From Rubrivivax sp. (GTDB lineage Bacteria; Pseudomonadota; Gammaproteobacteria; Burkholderiales; Burkholderiaceae): DNA of 64,000 nucleotides. A program made the position numbers and the translations under genes. The notes under the pieces are model-generated. The model had not been told where the DNA came from. It saw only the letters and a program-made list of their open reading frames with translations, and did not search any database. Position 1 is the stretch's first letter. Each line of letters starts with the position of its first letter. The stretch covers positions 4,403-68,402 of the forward strand of contig JAEUOZ010000031.1 of assembly GCA_016790225.1 (NCBI GenBank). The letters are read 5' to 3'. Of the stretch, positions 29,430 through 38,537 are shown piece after piece.

Positions 29430-30230
29430 ATGCGCCCAAGCCCTTCCCATCCGCCTGACGCCGACGCGCGTGCCGACCGCACGCGCCTGTGGCGATCCCC
29501 TGCGCTGCTGGCCCTGGCGGCCGCGGTCCTGATCATTGCGGCGGCCTTCCTGCCGGCGCTCTGGCAGATGTGGACGCAGCCTCGCTTCGTGGCGGCGGCC
29601 GGCAGCCACGATGCACCCTGGGAGGCCGATGTCACGGTAGACGGCGCGCTGCGCGTCTTCGGCCTGCGGGTGCCTGGCTCGACGCTGGCCGATGCCCAAT
29701 CCCGCTGGGGCGAGCAACTGCAGGTGGCGGTGATGGTCACGCGTGACGGCAAGGCATCGCTGGAAGCGTTTGTCGAGACCGCCCGCCCGGGCGGCATCGC
29801 CGGTCGTCTCCTGCTCACCGCATCGGTACCGCCCTCGCGGCTGGCGGCCTGGCGCGAGCGCCCTGCCAAGGAAGAACAGGTCAGCGCGCAGACCCGGCGG
29901 ATGAGCCTGAACGCGCTCGATCTGGCCCAGGCTCTCCAGGCGCCGATCATGGCCGTCGGTTTCATTCCCCACGCACAGCTGGATGCCGCGATCGTGCGCC
30001 AGCGCTTCGGCGAGCCGCAGCGCGTCCTGAGCGCCAACGAGCACCTGGAGCACTGGCTCTACCCCCGCCGCGGCCTGGCGATCGCGCTGGACACCAAGGG
30101 CCGGGAACTGCTGCAGTACGTGCCGCCGGCCGAGTTCGATCAGCGGTTGCTGGCGCCGCTGCTGGCAGCGCCGGCCGCTGAGACACCGGTCAAGTCAGCC
30201 GATTCGCCTGCATCAGGTCCGCCGGGCTGA
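29430..30230 (+). CDS. Membrane-anchored hypothetical protein
   Basis: A 266-residue protein with one N-terminal membrane anchor (SPALLALAAAVLIIAAAFLPALW) and a roughly 200-residue domain outside the membrane, beginning at DVTVDGALRVFGLRVPG. The C-terminus is Pro/Ala-rich. No catalytic motif is recognisable. It diverges from the SDR gene with 29 bp between starts. Its last 41 bp overlap the convergent flavin-reductase-like gene. Confidence 0.75.
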   Translation: MRPSPSHPPDADARADRTRLWRSPALLALAAAVLIIAAAFLPALWQMWTQPRFVAAAGSHDAPWEADVTVDGALRVFGLRVPGSTLADAQSRWGEQLQVAVMVTRDGKASLEAFVETARPGGIAGRLLLTASVPPSRLAAWRERPAKEEQVSAQTRRMSLNALDLAQALQAPIMAVGFIPHAQLDAAIVRQRFGEPQRVLSANEHLEHWLYPRRGLAIALDTKGRELLQYVPPAEFDQRLLAPLLAAPAAETPVKSADSPASGPPG

Positions 30231-30798
30231 AGAAGGCGCCGCCGGCCACGTGGTGCAGCGTGCGCAACCCGGCGTGCGCCTCGCTGAACTGCCAGCGGCC
30301 CTCCCGGAAGACCCGCGTGTCGGCCCAGGCAGCGGTCACTTCGCCCAGGAAGAGATCGTGCGCCTGCTCGATCGCGGGCCGCGGCAGCACGCGGCACTCC
30401 AGCCAGGCCACGCAGCCGGCGATCAAGGGCAGCGAAGGCTCCGTGCCGATCAGGCAGCCGATGCCGTGGCGCGCAAACTTGTCGATCCCCTCGTGGGCGC
30501 TTTCGCAGCCCACGGTGTAGGCCAGATCGGCGATGTCGCGGCAGGGCAGGCTCAATGCAAAGCGCTGGCTGCCTTCGACCAGGCCTCGCGTGAACGTTGC
30601 CTTGTCGATCACCACCGCCACCTTCGGCGGATCGAAGTCCAGCGGCATCGCCCAGGCCGCGGCCATCACGTTGCGCCGGCCGGCGTGGCTGGCGCTCACC
30701 AGCACGGTGGGCCCGTGGTTCATCAGGCGGTAGGCCTGCGGCAGCGCCACAGCGGCCAGGTTGCCATGGGGGAGGGCGTGCTCGGTGGGTGGATTCAT
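30190..30798 (-). CDS. Flavin reductase-like FMN-binding protein
   Basis: The 202-residue protein has the split-barrel flavin-binding pattern of the flavin reductase family: MNHGPTVLVSASHAGRRNVMAAAW, then PPKVAVVIDKATFTRGLVEGS, and an internal ALSLPCRDIADLAYTVG. Members reduce FMN with NAD(P)H or simply bind FMN. No partner monooxygenase is adjacent. ATG at 30798. Confidence 0.85.
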   Translation of the reverse strand: MNPPTEHALPHGNLAAVALPQAYRLMNHGPTVLVSASHAGRRNVMAAAWAMPLDFDPPKVAVVIDKATFTRGLVEGSQRFALSLPCRDIADLAYTVGCESAHEGIDKFARHGIGCLIGTEPSLPLIAGCVAWLECRVLPRPAIEQAHDLFLGEVTAAWADTRVFREGRWQFSEAHAGLRTLHHVAGGAFFSPADLMQANRLT

Positions 30799-30817
30799 CG
30801 AAGCAAGGCGTGGCGGG

Positions 30818-31519
30818 TCAGAAGGGCGGCAGGCTCTCGAATTCGCGCCATGCGCCGTCCAGCGGATGCGCGAGCGACAGCCGCCAGGCGTGCAGCATCA
30901 GGCGCGGCGCCGCCTGCAGCGTGAGGGCGTCGGCATACAGCCGGTCTCCGAGGATCGGGTGGCCGATGGCCGCCAGATGAACCCGCAGCTGGTGCGTACG
31001 CCCGGTGACGGGTTGAAGCTCCAGGCGGGTGTGGTGCGGCGCGCGCTGCAGCACCTTCCAGCGCGTGAGGCTCGGTTTGCCGTGCTGCGCGTCCACCTGC
31101 TGCCGGGGGCGCCGCGGCCAGTCGGGCGAGAGCGGCAGATCGATCTCGCCCGCATCGGCCGCCGGCTGGCCGGCGACGAGGGCCAGGTAGCGCTTGTCCA
31201 CGCGCCGTGAGGCAAACGTTTCACTCAAGGATCTCTGCAGAGCAGCGCCGCGCGCCATCAGCATCAGCCCGGAGGTGTCCATGTCCAGCCGGTGCACCAC
31301 GCGTGCATCGGCGTGGTCGGCCTGCACGCGCGAGGCCGCGCAATCCTGCAGCCCGGCGCTTCGCCCCGGGACGGCGGGCAGGCCTGAAGGCTTGTCGATG
31401 ACGATCCAGGCCTCGTCGGCATGCAGGATCAGGGGGCGGCCGGTCCCTGGGTCCGCGGCGCCCGGGGCCTCCCACACAACCTGCGGCGACGGCCGTTCAG
31501 CGGCGGGAAGCCAGGACAT
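30818..31519 (-). CDS. RluA-family pseudouridine synthase
   Basis: The 233-residue protein carries the catalytic Asp in VVHRLDMDTSGLMLMA, an early ILHADEAWIVIDKPSGLPAVPG-type segment, and LQPVTGRTHQLRVHL, all diagnostic of RluA/RluC/RluD enzymes. There is no S4 domain, so it is nearest to RluA, which modifies rRNA and tRNA. The start ATG at 31519 lies 14 bp from the stop of the peptidase gene, suggesting co-transcription. Confidence 0.9.
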   Translation of the reverse strand: MSWLPAAERPSPQVVWEAPGAADPGTGRPLILHADEAWIVIDKPSGLPAVPGRSAGLQDCAASRVQADHADARVVHRLDMDTSGLMLMARGAALQRSLSETFASRRVDKRYLALVAGQPAADAGEIDLPLSPDWPRRPRQQVDAQHGKPSLTRWKVLQRAPHHTRLELQPVTGRTHQLRVHLAAIGHPILGDRLYADALTLQAAPRLMLHAWRLSLAHPLDGAWREFESLPPF

Positions 31520-31533
31520 GGGCGCGGCGCGGC

Positions 31534-32469
31534 TCAGCCCGGCGCCAGGAACAGCGCCGGGTCGACATAGGCGCGGTTGAGCATCACCGACCAGTGCAGG
31601 TGCGGCCCGGTCACCCGGCCGGTGGCGCCGACCGTGCCCAGGGGCTCGCCCGCCTTCAGCTCGACGCCCGTTTCGACGCCGATGCGATCGAGGTGCGCAT
31701 AGAAGCTCAGCACGCCACTGCCGTGATCGAGCCACACGCAGCGGCCGGAAAAGAAATAGTCGCCGCCATCGATGACCTGGCCGGCCAGCGGCGCGACGAT
31801 GGGCGTGCCCACCGGGGCGGCGATGTCCATGCCGTTGTGGGGTGAGCGGGCCTGGCCGTTGAAGATGCGGCGCAGCCCGAAGGAGCTGCTGCGGGGCCCG
31901 GGCACCGGCACCTGCATGCGCAGGCTGGCGGGCACGCGATCGCTGCGCGTGGCCATCACCCGGCCCAGATGGGCCCGTTCGCGTTCGTGCCGCGCCAGAT
32001 CCTCGGGCGAGAGCTCCACCTGGCGCTGCGGCACCCGCAGACTCTGCACCGCATAGGTGGCTGCGCTCACGGTGATGGGCAGGCTCTGCGGCGCCCGCCC
32101 GGGGCGATCCACGTGGAGCTGCAGCCGGCCGGGCTTGACGGCGAGGCCGATGCCGACCACCGCCATCCAGCGCGCCGGATCGCCCATGACGAGCACCGGC
32201 TGATCCTCCAGCCTGGCGCGTGGCCGCTGCGGTGCCGCGCCCAGATCCAGCAGGGCCACGCCGCCCGGCGTGAGCCGTTGCGCCGGCCAGACCTCCGTGG
32301 CCTGAGGCCCGGAGGCGCCGGGCGCCGCCGCGCTGGCCGCCTGGCCCCGGGCCGGGCCTGCGCGCAGGCCGACGGCGCCCAGGCCGGCCACGCCACCCCA
32401 GGCCGCCAGACGGGCCAAGCATTGACGCCGCAGGAAAGCGGGCGGGATTTCAGGGCTTCGCTGGGACAT
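31534..32469 (-). CDS. M23 family metallopeptidase (LytM-like), exported
   Basis: The 311-residue protein has an N-terminal export signal with twin Arg (FLRRQCLARLAAWGG) and a small-residue cleavage region ARGQA. The C-terminal M23 domain has HNGMD with the first His and Asp zinc ligands, and HLHWS with the last. It is periplasmic and should cut peptidoglycan cross-bridges, or act as an activator like EnvC/NlpD if inactive; the zinc ligands are all present. ATG at 32469 was chosen because the signal starts there. Confidence 0.88.
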   Translation of the reverse strand: MSQRSPEIPPAFLRRQCLARLAAWGGVAGLGAVGLRAGPARGQAASAAAPGASGPQATEVWPAQRLTPGGVALLDLGAAPQRPRARLEDQPVLVMGDPARWMAVVGIGLAVKPGRLQLHVDRPGRAPQSLPITVSAATYAVQSLRVPQRQVELSPEDLARHERERAHLGRVMATRSDRVPASLRMQVPVPGPRSSSFGLRRIFNGQARSPHNGMDIAAPVGTPIVAPLAGQVIDGGDYFFSGRCVWLDHGSGVLSFYAHLDRIGVETGVELKAGEPLGTVGATGRVTGPHLHWSVMLNRAYVDPALFLAPG

Positions 32470-32906
32470 CCTGCCATTGTCGATGCAGCGCGCACGCCAC
32501 GGTCTGCGCGGGCTGTCGGGGGTTGACGGTGGCGGGCCTTGACGGCGCTTCGGCTGCGAGAGACAGTCGCACTCCTCATCCACCCACCGACGGAGGCTGC
32601 CATGGCGAAGGATCTTGCTCCCCACCTGCGTGGATGGGCCTGCGGCCCGCTGCCGGCCTCCGTGGTTCGCCGTCCGGGCGATCTGCGCCGCTGACGCCTG
32701 ACACCCGCTGGCGGCCTCCCGGCTGCCCGGCTGCCCTGCTCCCTGTCCACGCCTGACCCGCAAGTGCACCGGTGCGTCACCGCACCGGCGATGGAACGCG
32801 GCCTTGTCGGCAGGCTGCACGGCCCCGCTCACGCAACCCGGCGCTGACGCTGGAGTTCATGGGCGCTTCCGTGTGCGCTGCGCTGGCCGCTTGTGACGGA
32901 ACGGCA
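32470..32906. other. Intergenic region, 437 bp, between M23 peptidase and rsgA
   Basis: This divergent gap should hold the promoters of both flanking genes. I found no convincing -35/-10 pair. It contains one short open frame, ATG 32602 to TGA 32694 (30 codons), with a strong GGAGG site six bases before the ATG. Its peptide is Arg/Pro-rich and matches nothing I know. The open frame before rsgA extends upstream to 32772, but conserved RsgA sequence begins after 32907. Confidence 0.6.
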
Positions 32907-33995
32907 ATGACAGCAGACATGCAAGAGGCCCGGCTGCAAGCCATCGGGCTGACCGAGATGGAGGCCCGCTGGGCCCAGGAGATCGCACAGAAGACCGGCC
33001 GGGATGACCTGGCCCTGCACCGCGTCGTGGAAGTCCAGCGCGATCACGTGCAGGTCCATGACGGCCAGACACAGCTGCGCGCACGGGTGCGGCACTCGCT
33101 GCAGCAGGAGCTCGCGCAGGCGGCCGATGCGCTGGCCGTGGGTGACTGGGTGCTGACCGATGAAGATCCCTTTGGCGCGCGCTGGGTGCAGGTTCGCGTG
33201 CCGCCGCGCAACCAGCTGGCGCGGCGGCTGCACGATGGTCGCGACAAGGTGGCGCGTGTGGTGATCGTCTCCAACGTGGACAGTGCCTTGCTGGTGATGG
33301 GGCTGGATCACGATTTCAACCTGCGCCGCCTGGAGCGCTACCTCACGCTGGCGCAGCTGGCGGGTGTTGCGCCGCTGGTGGTGCTGACCAAGGCGGACCT
33401 GGCGCTGGATCCTGCGCAGGCGCTGGCGCGCGTGGCCAAGGCCTTGCCTGCCGAAGTGCCCGTCGTGGCGGTGGATGGCCGGGCCGGCGCGGCGCGGCAG
33501 GCGCTGGCCCCCTGGCTGCGGCCCGGGCACACGCTGGTGCTGCTGGGTTCCAGCGGAGCGGGCAAGAGCACGCTCACCAACACCTTGTGCGGCCAGCCGC
33601 TGCAAGATACCGGCCCCACGCGCGAGGGCGATGGCCGCGGTCGCCACACGACCACCGTGCGCAGCCTGCACCTGGCGCTGGACGGTGCCTGCATCATCGA
33701 CACGCCAGGTCTGCGCACGCTGCGCCTGGACAGCGACGAAGCCGCGCTGCGCAGCGTCTACGAGGACGTCAGCACGCTGTCGCTGCAGTGCCGCTTTCGC
33801 GATTGCCGGCACGAAGGCGAGCCCGGTTGTGCGGTGCGTGACGGCGTGGCAGCGGAGCGGCTCAAGAGCTGGCACAAGCTGCAGCGCGAGGCCCAGCGTG
33901 ACACGATGAGCGCGCTGGAGCGGCAGCGCCAGTTGTCCGAGTGGAAGCAGCGCGGCCGCGCCGGACGGAACCGCGCGCGCGAGAAGCGGGAATGA
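32907..33995 (+). CDS. rsgA: Ribosome small subunit-dependent GTPase A
   Basis: The 362-residue protein is a circularly permuted GTPase: an OB-like N-terminal part, then LTKADLAL (G4), LLGSSGAGKSTLTNTL (G1), GRGRHTTT (G2) and DTPGLRTL (G3). A C-terminal zinc finger follows with CRFRDCRHEGEPGC. RsgA checks late 30S maturation using GTP. ATG at 32907 was chosen as the first start consistent with the family; another ATG lies 12 bases on. The C-terminus is Arg-rich. Confidence 0.92.
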   Translation: MTADMQEARLQAIGLTEMEARWAQEIAQKTGRDDLALHRVVEVQRDHVQVHDGQTQLRARVRHSLQQELAQAADALAVGDWVLTDEDPFGARWVQVRVPPRNQLARRLHDGRDKVARVVIVSNVDSALLVMGLDHDFNLRRLERYLTLAQLAGVAPLVVLTKADLALDPAQALARVAKALPAEVPVVAVDGRAGAARQALAPWLRPGHTLVLLGSSGAGKSTLTNTLCGQPLQDTGPTREGDGRGRHTTTVRSLHLALDGACIIDTPGLRTLRLDSDEAALRSVYEDVSTLSLQCRFRDCRHEGEPGCAVRDGVAAERLKSWHKLQREAQRDTMSALERQRQLSEWKQRGRAGRNRAREKRE

Positions 33996-34007
33996 GGCCC
34001 GCGTGCC

Positions 34008-35249
34008 TCAAGGGCCCGCTGGCGGCGGGCGGGCGCTGGTGGGCGCGCTCACCAGCGCGTCGCGGCGGGCCAGCGCCGGGAACCAGCGTGGCCACAGCAG
34101 CGCCAGGGCGATGGCCCCAAAACCGCCCAGCACCACCGAACCCACGGGGCCCAGCAGGGCCGCGGTGGCGCCGGATTCGAACTCGCCCAGCTGGCTGCTG
34201 GCGCCGATGAAGAGCGAGTTGACGGCGCTCACGCGGCCGCGCATCTCGTCCGGCGTCTCCAGCTGCACGAGGGTGTTGCGCACCACCACGCTGACCATGT
34301 CCGCCGCACCGCTGACGGCCAAAGCCAGCAGCGAAAGCCAGAAGAGGCTGGACAGGCCGAAGACCACCATGGCTGCGCCGTAGGCCACCACAGCCGCCAG
34401 CAGGCGCGGCCCGGCGCGCCGGCTGATGGGGTGACGCGTCAGCCACAGCGACATGGCCAGCGCACCGGCAGCCGGCGCACCGCGCAGCAGGCCCAGACCC
34501 TGCGGGCCGACGTGCAGGATGTCCTTGGCAAAGATCGGCAGCAGCGCGGTTGCGCTGCCGAGCAGCACGGCAAACAGGTCCAGCGCCATCGCACCCAGCA
34601 GCACCGGCTGCGAGCGCACATAGTGCACACCGGCCAGCCAGCTGTGGCGCTCGGCCAGGGCTCGTGGCTGGGGCGGCGCATGCCGCACGCGCAGGCACAG
34701 CAGGGCCGCCAGGGCCATGCCGACGCTGCAGGTGGCGTAGAGGATCAGCGCGCCCGCGCCGTAGACCAGCCCACCCAAGGCCGGCCCGCCGATGATCGCC
34801 CCCTGCAGCCCCATGGAGCTGAAGGCCAGTGCGCGCGGCAGCACGGCAGCTGGCACGAGCAGCGGCACGATGGCCTGCTGGGCCGGCATCTGGAATGCGC
34901 GAACGGCGCCCAGCACGAAGGCCAGCGCCAGGATCAGCTCACGTTGCAGCCAGCCGCCGTGGACGGCGGCGACCAGCATCAGCGCAACCGCGGCCTGCAG
35001 CGCAAAGCACAGCGCCATCAGGCGTGCACGGTGCACCCGATCGACCACCTGGCCGGCCACCAGCACCAGGCCGAAGGCCGGCACGAACTGCACCAGTCCC
35101 AGCAGGCCCAGATCCCAGGCTGAGCCGGTCAGCTCGTAGAGCTGCCAGCCCAGCGCCACCATCATCATCTGCTGGGCCGCGACGCCCAGCGCGCGTGCGC
35201 TCCACAGGCGCAGATAGTCTCGATGGGGTCGCAGTTCGGCGGGCAGCAC
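34008..35249 (-). CDS. MFS transporter, EntS-like
   Basis: The 413-residue protein has about 12 hydrophobic segments and starts with the EntS-group pattern RDYLRLWSARALGVAAQQMMMVALGWQLYELT-like sequence. It includes DRVHRARLMA in the first cytoplasmic loop and DEMRGRVSAVNSLFIGASSQLGEFESG in the later half. The group includes the enterobactin exporter; the substrate here is unknown. The start is GTG at 35249. It converges on rsgA with 12 bp between stops. Confidence 0.88.
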   Translation of the reverse strand: MLPAELRPHRDYLRLWSARALGVAAQQMMMVALGWQLYELTGSAWDLGLLGLVQFVPAFGLVLVAGQVVDRVHRARLMALCFALQAAVALMLVAAVHGGWLQRELILALAFVLGAVRAFQMPAQQAIVPLLVPAAVLPRALAFSSMGLQGAIIGGPALGGLVYGAGALILYATCSVGMALAALLCLRVRHAPPQPRALAERHSWLAGVHYVRSQPVLLGAMALDLFAVLLGSATALLPIFAKDILHVGPQGLGLLRGAPAAGALAMSLWLTRHPISRRAGPRLLAAVVAYGAAMVVFGLSSLFWLSLLALAVSGAADMVSVVVRNTLVQLETPDEMRGRVSAVNSLFIGASSQLGEFESGATAALLGPVGSVVLGGFGAIALALLWPRWFPALARRDALVSAPTSARPPPAGP

Positions 35250-35293
35250 AGGCCCGCATCGTAGAGGGGGCTTCGGCGTGTTCTGTCAGGACG

Positions 35294-35318
35294 AAAAAAC
35301 GGGGCCCCGAGGGCCCCG
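35294..35318 (-). terminator. Rho-independent terminator of the Tim44-like gene
   Basis: On the minus strand, CGGGGCCC and GGGCCCCG form a perfect 8-bp stem with a three-base loop, followed at once by six T. It lies 32 bp after the stop of the Tim44-like gene. This is the clearest intrinsic terminator in the window. Confidence 0.9.
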
Positions 35319-35349
35319 CAATTCACGTTCAAGAACAGTCAGGCAGAGA

Positions 35350-36387
35350 TCATTGCGGCTGCTGGATACCGGCGATGGCCCAGCTGCGGCTGCCATCCTG
35401 CGGCTTGACCAGGTGCCAGACTTCGTCGAAGGCGCTGGCCGGAGCATCCTTCTCTTCGCGAACCAGGCCCTGGAAGCGCACGCTGGCGATATGGCGGCTG
35501 GCTTCCTGCACAAAGTCGATCAGCTGCGCATCGACCCGTTCGACATCGGTGTGCTGCGTCACGCCGCCGCGTTCCTGGATTTCCAGGCGCACGGCCGCAA
35601 ACATCTCGGGCGTGGTGAACTCGCGCAGATCATCCAGATCGGCGGTGTCGTGCGCGGCCTGCATGCGGATGAAGATCATCTTGGCCACACGCTCGAAGGC
35701 CGGGAGATCAAACCCCTCAGGCAAGGTCATGGCCGCCGGCAGCGGCGCGGTGGCGCCGATCGCGGCCGGCGTGCCGAGGTTTTCGCCGATGTTGATCGGG
35801 CGCAGCGGGGTGCCGGTGACCGAAACCGCCTGCTCGCCCGCCGATGCCGCGCCCTCGGACGAGGTGCGGGCCAGGGGCTGCTCAGCGGCAGGTGCTTGCC
35901 AGGGCGAACCGCCCGTCGCGCCGGTGCCGGCACCGGCGCCTGCGGTGGCCAGGGCCGGCTGCGCCGCACCCTTGTTGCCCATGAAGCGCGAGATCAGGAA
36001 GCGGATCAGGAAGAAGGCCACGATGCCCAGCAGCAGGAGCATCACGAAGTTGGCGAAGCCTTCGCCCATGCCCATGGCACTGAAGAGCGCCGCCAGGCCC
36101 AGGCCGACGGCCAGGCCGGCCAGCGGCCCCATCCAGGAGCGCTTGGCCGGCGCGGCTGCGGCTGCCGTGGCGGCCGCGGGTGTGGCGGGCTTGACAGCCA
36201 CCGGAGCGGCCGGCGCTGCCGCTGCGGGCGCCTGGGCCGGAGGCATCTGGGGCGGAGTCTGCGCGGGGGCCTGCCGCTGCATGCCGGTGGACTTGCCACC
36301 CCCGAGGCGCTTGGCCTCCGACAGATCGGGGCTCATGCCCACCACCAGAACGGCAGAGAGCAGACCAACGAACCAACGCGACTTCAT
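35350..36387 (-). CDS. Tim44-like domain membrane protein
   Basis: The 345-residue protein has an N-terminal signal or anchor segment, a Pro/Ala/Gln-rich linker (about 40-85), two more membrane segments around residues 90-135 (LAGLAVGLGLAALFSAMG and FVMLLLLGIVAFFLIRFLI), then a C-terminal Tim44-like domain starting near LPAFERVAKMIFIRMQ. Bacterial Tim44-like proteins are inner-membrane proteins of poorly known role. ATG at 36387 has AAGGA eight bases upstream. An intrinsic terminator follows. Confidence 0.85.
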   Translation of the reverse strand: MKSRWFVGLLSAVLVVGMSPDLSEAKRLGGGKSTGMQRQAPAQTPPQMPPAQAPAAAAPAAPVAVKPATPAAATAAAAAPAKRSWMGPLAGLAVGLGLAALFSAMGMGEGFANFVMLLLLGIVAFFLIRFLISRFMGNKGAAQPALATAGAGAGTGATGGSPWQAPAAEQPLARTSSEGAASAGEQAVSVTGTPLRPINIGENLGTPAAIGATAPLPAAMTLPEGFDLPAFERVAKMIFIRMQAAHDTADLDDLREFTTPEMFAAVRLEIQERGGVTQHTDVERVDAQLIDFVQEASRHIASVRFQGLVREEKDAPASAFDEVWHLVKPQDGSRSWAIAGIQQPQ

Positions 36388-36598
36388 CGTGCGATCCTTC
36401 AACATTTAGACGACAGGGCCTGACAACGCAGGGAGGGCCAGACATCGACCCGGCGGCGAAGTGTGCATGAGGTGCGGCCGGGAGAGAACATTGCAAGCGC
36501 TTGACCCTGTTGAGCGCGGGCAGTTCCCGAGCCTGGGGCAGACCCTATCCCCCGACCGGGGTGCAATCCCTCATTCTGACCCTACGAGAAGGCGGTTT

Positions 36599-37084
36599 AT
36601 GTCGTTGGATGTCCTGTGGTGGATCCTGGCCACGCTGCTGATCCTGCTTGGCCTGGCCGGCACCGTGCTGCCGGCGCTGCCGGGCCCCTTGTTCGTGCTG
36701 GCCGGCGTGGTGCTGGCGGCGTGGATCGACGGCTTCACGCGCGTGGGTGCGGCCGCGGTGGCCATCGTCACCGTGCTGGCCGTGATGGCCTGGATCCTGG
36801 ATTACGCGGCGGGTCTGCTGGGCGCACGCAAGGCTGGCGCCAGCCGCCAGGCGCTGCTGGGCGCAGCGATCGGCACGGTGGTCGGCCTCTTCATGGGCTT
36901 CATCGGCGTGCTCTTCATGCCTCTGGTCGGGGCTGCGATCGGCGAGTACCTCGCGCGGCGCGATCAGACCCACGCCGTCAAGGTGGGCGTGGCCACCTGG
37001 CTGGGCATCATGGCCGGCATGGCGGCGAAGGTGGTGGTGGTCTTCATGATGATCGGCGTTTTCCTCGCGGCGCTGGTGCTCTGA
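36599..37084 (+). CDS. DUF456 family membrane protein
   Basis: A 161-residue protein of four or five membrane segments with the DUF456 pattern: an opening VLWWILATLLILLGLAGTVLP, LPGPLFVLAGVVLAAW, a Gly-rich AAIGTVVGLFMGFIG segment, and a final KVVVVFMMIGVFLAALVL helix. Role unknown. ATG at 36599 has GAGAAGG upstream. Confidence 0.87.
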   Translation: MSLDVLWWILATLLILLGLAGTVLPALPGPLFVLAGVVLAAWIDGFTRVGAAAVAIVTVLAVMAWILDYAAGLLGARKAGASRQALLGAAIGTVVGLFMGFIGVLFMPLVGAAIGEYLARRDQTHAVKVGVATWLGIMAGMAAKVVVVFMMIGVFLAALVL

Positions 37085-37215
37085 GCGCGCGGGTGCTAGC
37101 GGCCCCTGTGGGCGTGCGGGCGCGCGCTCACGGCCTAGCCCATCGAGCTTGCTCGCATCAGGGGCTTGCCGAAGCGAGGATGATCCTTCAGCAATCAAGA
37201 ACGAGGAGTCGGCGC

Positions 37216-37752
37216 ATGGCACGCATCGAGCACATCACCTTGGGAGGCGGCTGCTTCTGGTGTCTGGAAGCGGTGTATGACCAGGTGCGGGGAGTCACCG
37301 AAGTGGAGTCGGGCTACTGCAACGGCCACGTCCGCCAGCCGAGCTACGAGCAGGTCTGCACCGGCCACACCGGCCATGCCGAGGTGGTGCGCCTGGGTTT
37401 CGACGCCGAGCGCATCAGCCTGGACGAGCTTCTGCAGATCTTCTTCTCGATCCATGATCCCACCACGCTCAACCGCCAGGGCAGCGACATCGGGCCGCAG
37501 TACCGCTCGGGCATCTACCTGCATGAGGAATCGCAGCGCGCGGTGGCCGAAGCCGTGAAGGCGGAAGCCAACCGAGCCTGGGGCGGACGCGTGGTGACAG
37601 AGATCCTGCCGCTGGCCAACTACTGGCCCGCCGAGGCCTACCATCAGCGCTACTACGAAAACCACCCCAACCAGGGCTACTGCGCCTACGTGGTCGGTCC
37701 CAAGGTCGCCAAGTTCCGCGAGACCTTTGTCTCTCGGCTGAAGCTGGCCTGA
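37216..37752 (+). CDS. msrA: Peptide-methionine (S)-S-oxide reductase
   Basis: The 178-residue protein has the MsrA active-site motif GGGCFWCLEAVY and the substrate-pocket YWPAEAYHQRYYENHPNQGYC, with a C-terminal Cys suited as a recycling residue. There is no signal peptide, so it is cytosolic, and it repairs oxidised methionine using thioredoxin. ATG at 37216 has AGGAG eight bases upstream. Confidence 0.95.
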   Translation: MARIEHITLGGGCFWCLEAVYDQVRGVTEVESGYCNGHVRQPSYEQVCTGHTGHAEVVRLGFDAERISLDELLQIFFSIHDPTTLNRQGSDIGPQYRSGIYLHEESQRAVAEAVKAEANRAWGGRVVTEILPLANYWPAEAYHQRYYENHPNQGYCAYVVGPKVAKFRETFVSRLKLA

Positions 37753-37760
37753 GAGCCCTT

Positions 37761-37800
37761 TCACCGCGTCTCGCCGCGTCTCGCCGCGTCGCGCAGCGTC
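37761..37800. repeat. Imperfect 10-bp tandem repeat, four units
   Basis: The unit TCGCCGCGTC occurs twice exactly (37771, 37781). It is flanked by one unit with a single change (37761) and one with two changes (37791). It fills the gap between msrA and the ABC ATPase gene. No role is evident. Confidence 0.7.
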
Positions 37801-37823
37801 CTCTGGCGGCCCTTGCCCTCGCC

Positions 37824-38537
37824 TTGCTGCATATCCGATCGCTGTCCCATCGCCACCCCGGCGCGCCGTCCGCGCTGCACTTCCCTGACCTGCAGGTGCC
37901 TCAGGGCGGCCAGCTGCTGCTGCTGGGGCCTTCCGGCAGCGGCAAGTCCACGCTGCTGGCTTTGATGGCTGGCCTGCTCAGGCACCAGGCGGGCGAGCTG
38001 CGCGTGGGCTCGGCGGATCTGGCTGCGCTGGGCGCACGGCAGATCGACGCGTGGCGCGGCCGCGAGCTGGGCTTCCTGCCCCAGCGGCTGCACCTCAGCG
38101 CGGGCCTGAATGTCCTGGACAACCTGGCCCTGCCCTGGCTCGCCACGGGGCAGGCCGTGGATCGCGCGCGGCGGGCCGAGCTGCTGAGCCGCCTGGGGCT
38201 GCAAGGGCTCGAGCAGCGACGTCCGCACGAATTGAGCGTCGGTCAGGCGCAACGGGTGGCGCTGGCCCGCGCGCTGCTGCGGCGACCGAAGGTCCTGCTG
38301 GCCGACGAGCCGACCGCCTCGCTGGACGACGCGGCGGCAGCCGCTGTGCTGAGCCTGCTGGTGGACGGTGTGTCGCAGGAAGGAGCGACCCTGGTGCTGG
38401 CCACGCACGATGCCCGCGTGCGGGCGGCATGGCCCCAGGCGCAGGTCTGCCGCCTGGACGCACTGGACGAGCGCGCAGGGCACAGCGGCAGGCTGAAGGC
38501 AGATCCGCAGGGCCCCAACCCGGGGGCGGGGACATGA
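37824..38537 (+). CDS. ABC transporter ATP-binding protein (LolD/MacB-like)
   Basis: The 237-residue ATPase has Walker A GPSGSGKST, a slightly altered signature LSVGQAQR (Val for Gly), Walker B KVLLADEPTASLD and switch ATHD. It starts with a TTG at 37824; no better start fits. The stop overlaps the ATG of the FtsX-like permease gene (ATGA), so the two make one transporter. This type usually works on lipoproteins or periplasmic factors, not nutrient uptake. It belongs to the cluster ending in the DUF3299 gene. Confidence 0.87.
   Translation: MLHIRSLSHRHPGAPSALHFPDLQVPQGGQLLLLGPSGSGKSTLLALMAGLLRHQAGELRVGSADLAALGARQIDAWRGRELGFLPQRLHLSAGLNVLDNLALPWLATGQAVDRARRAELLSRLGLQGLEQRRPHELSVGQAQRVALARALLRRPKVLLADEPTASLDDAAAAAVLSLLVDGVSQEGATLVLATHDARVRAAWPQAQVCRLDALDERAGHSGRLKADPQGPNPGAGT

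Noticed and set aside
36494..36503. CAAGCGCTTG as a second LacI-type operator
   Set aside because: The palindrome is only 10 bp and lacks the TGTA/TACA arms of the site at 11175. No promoter could be aligned to it.
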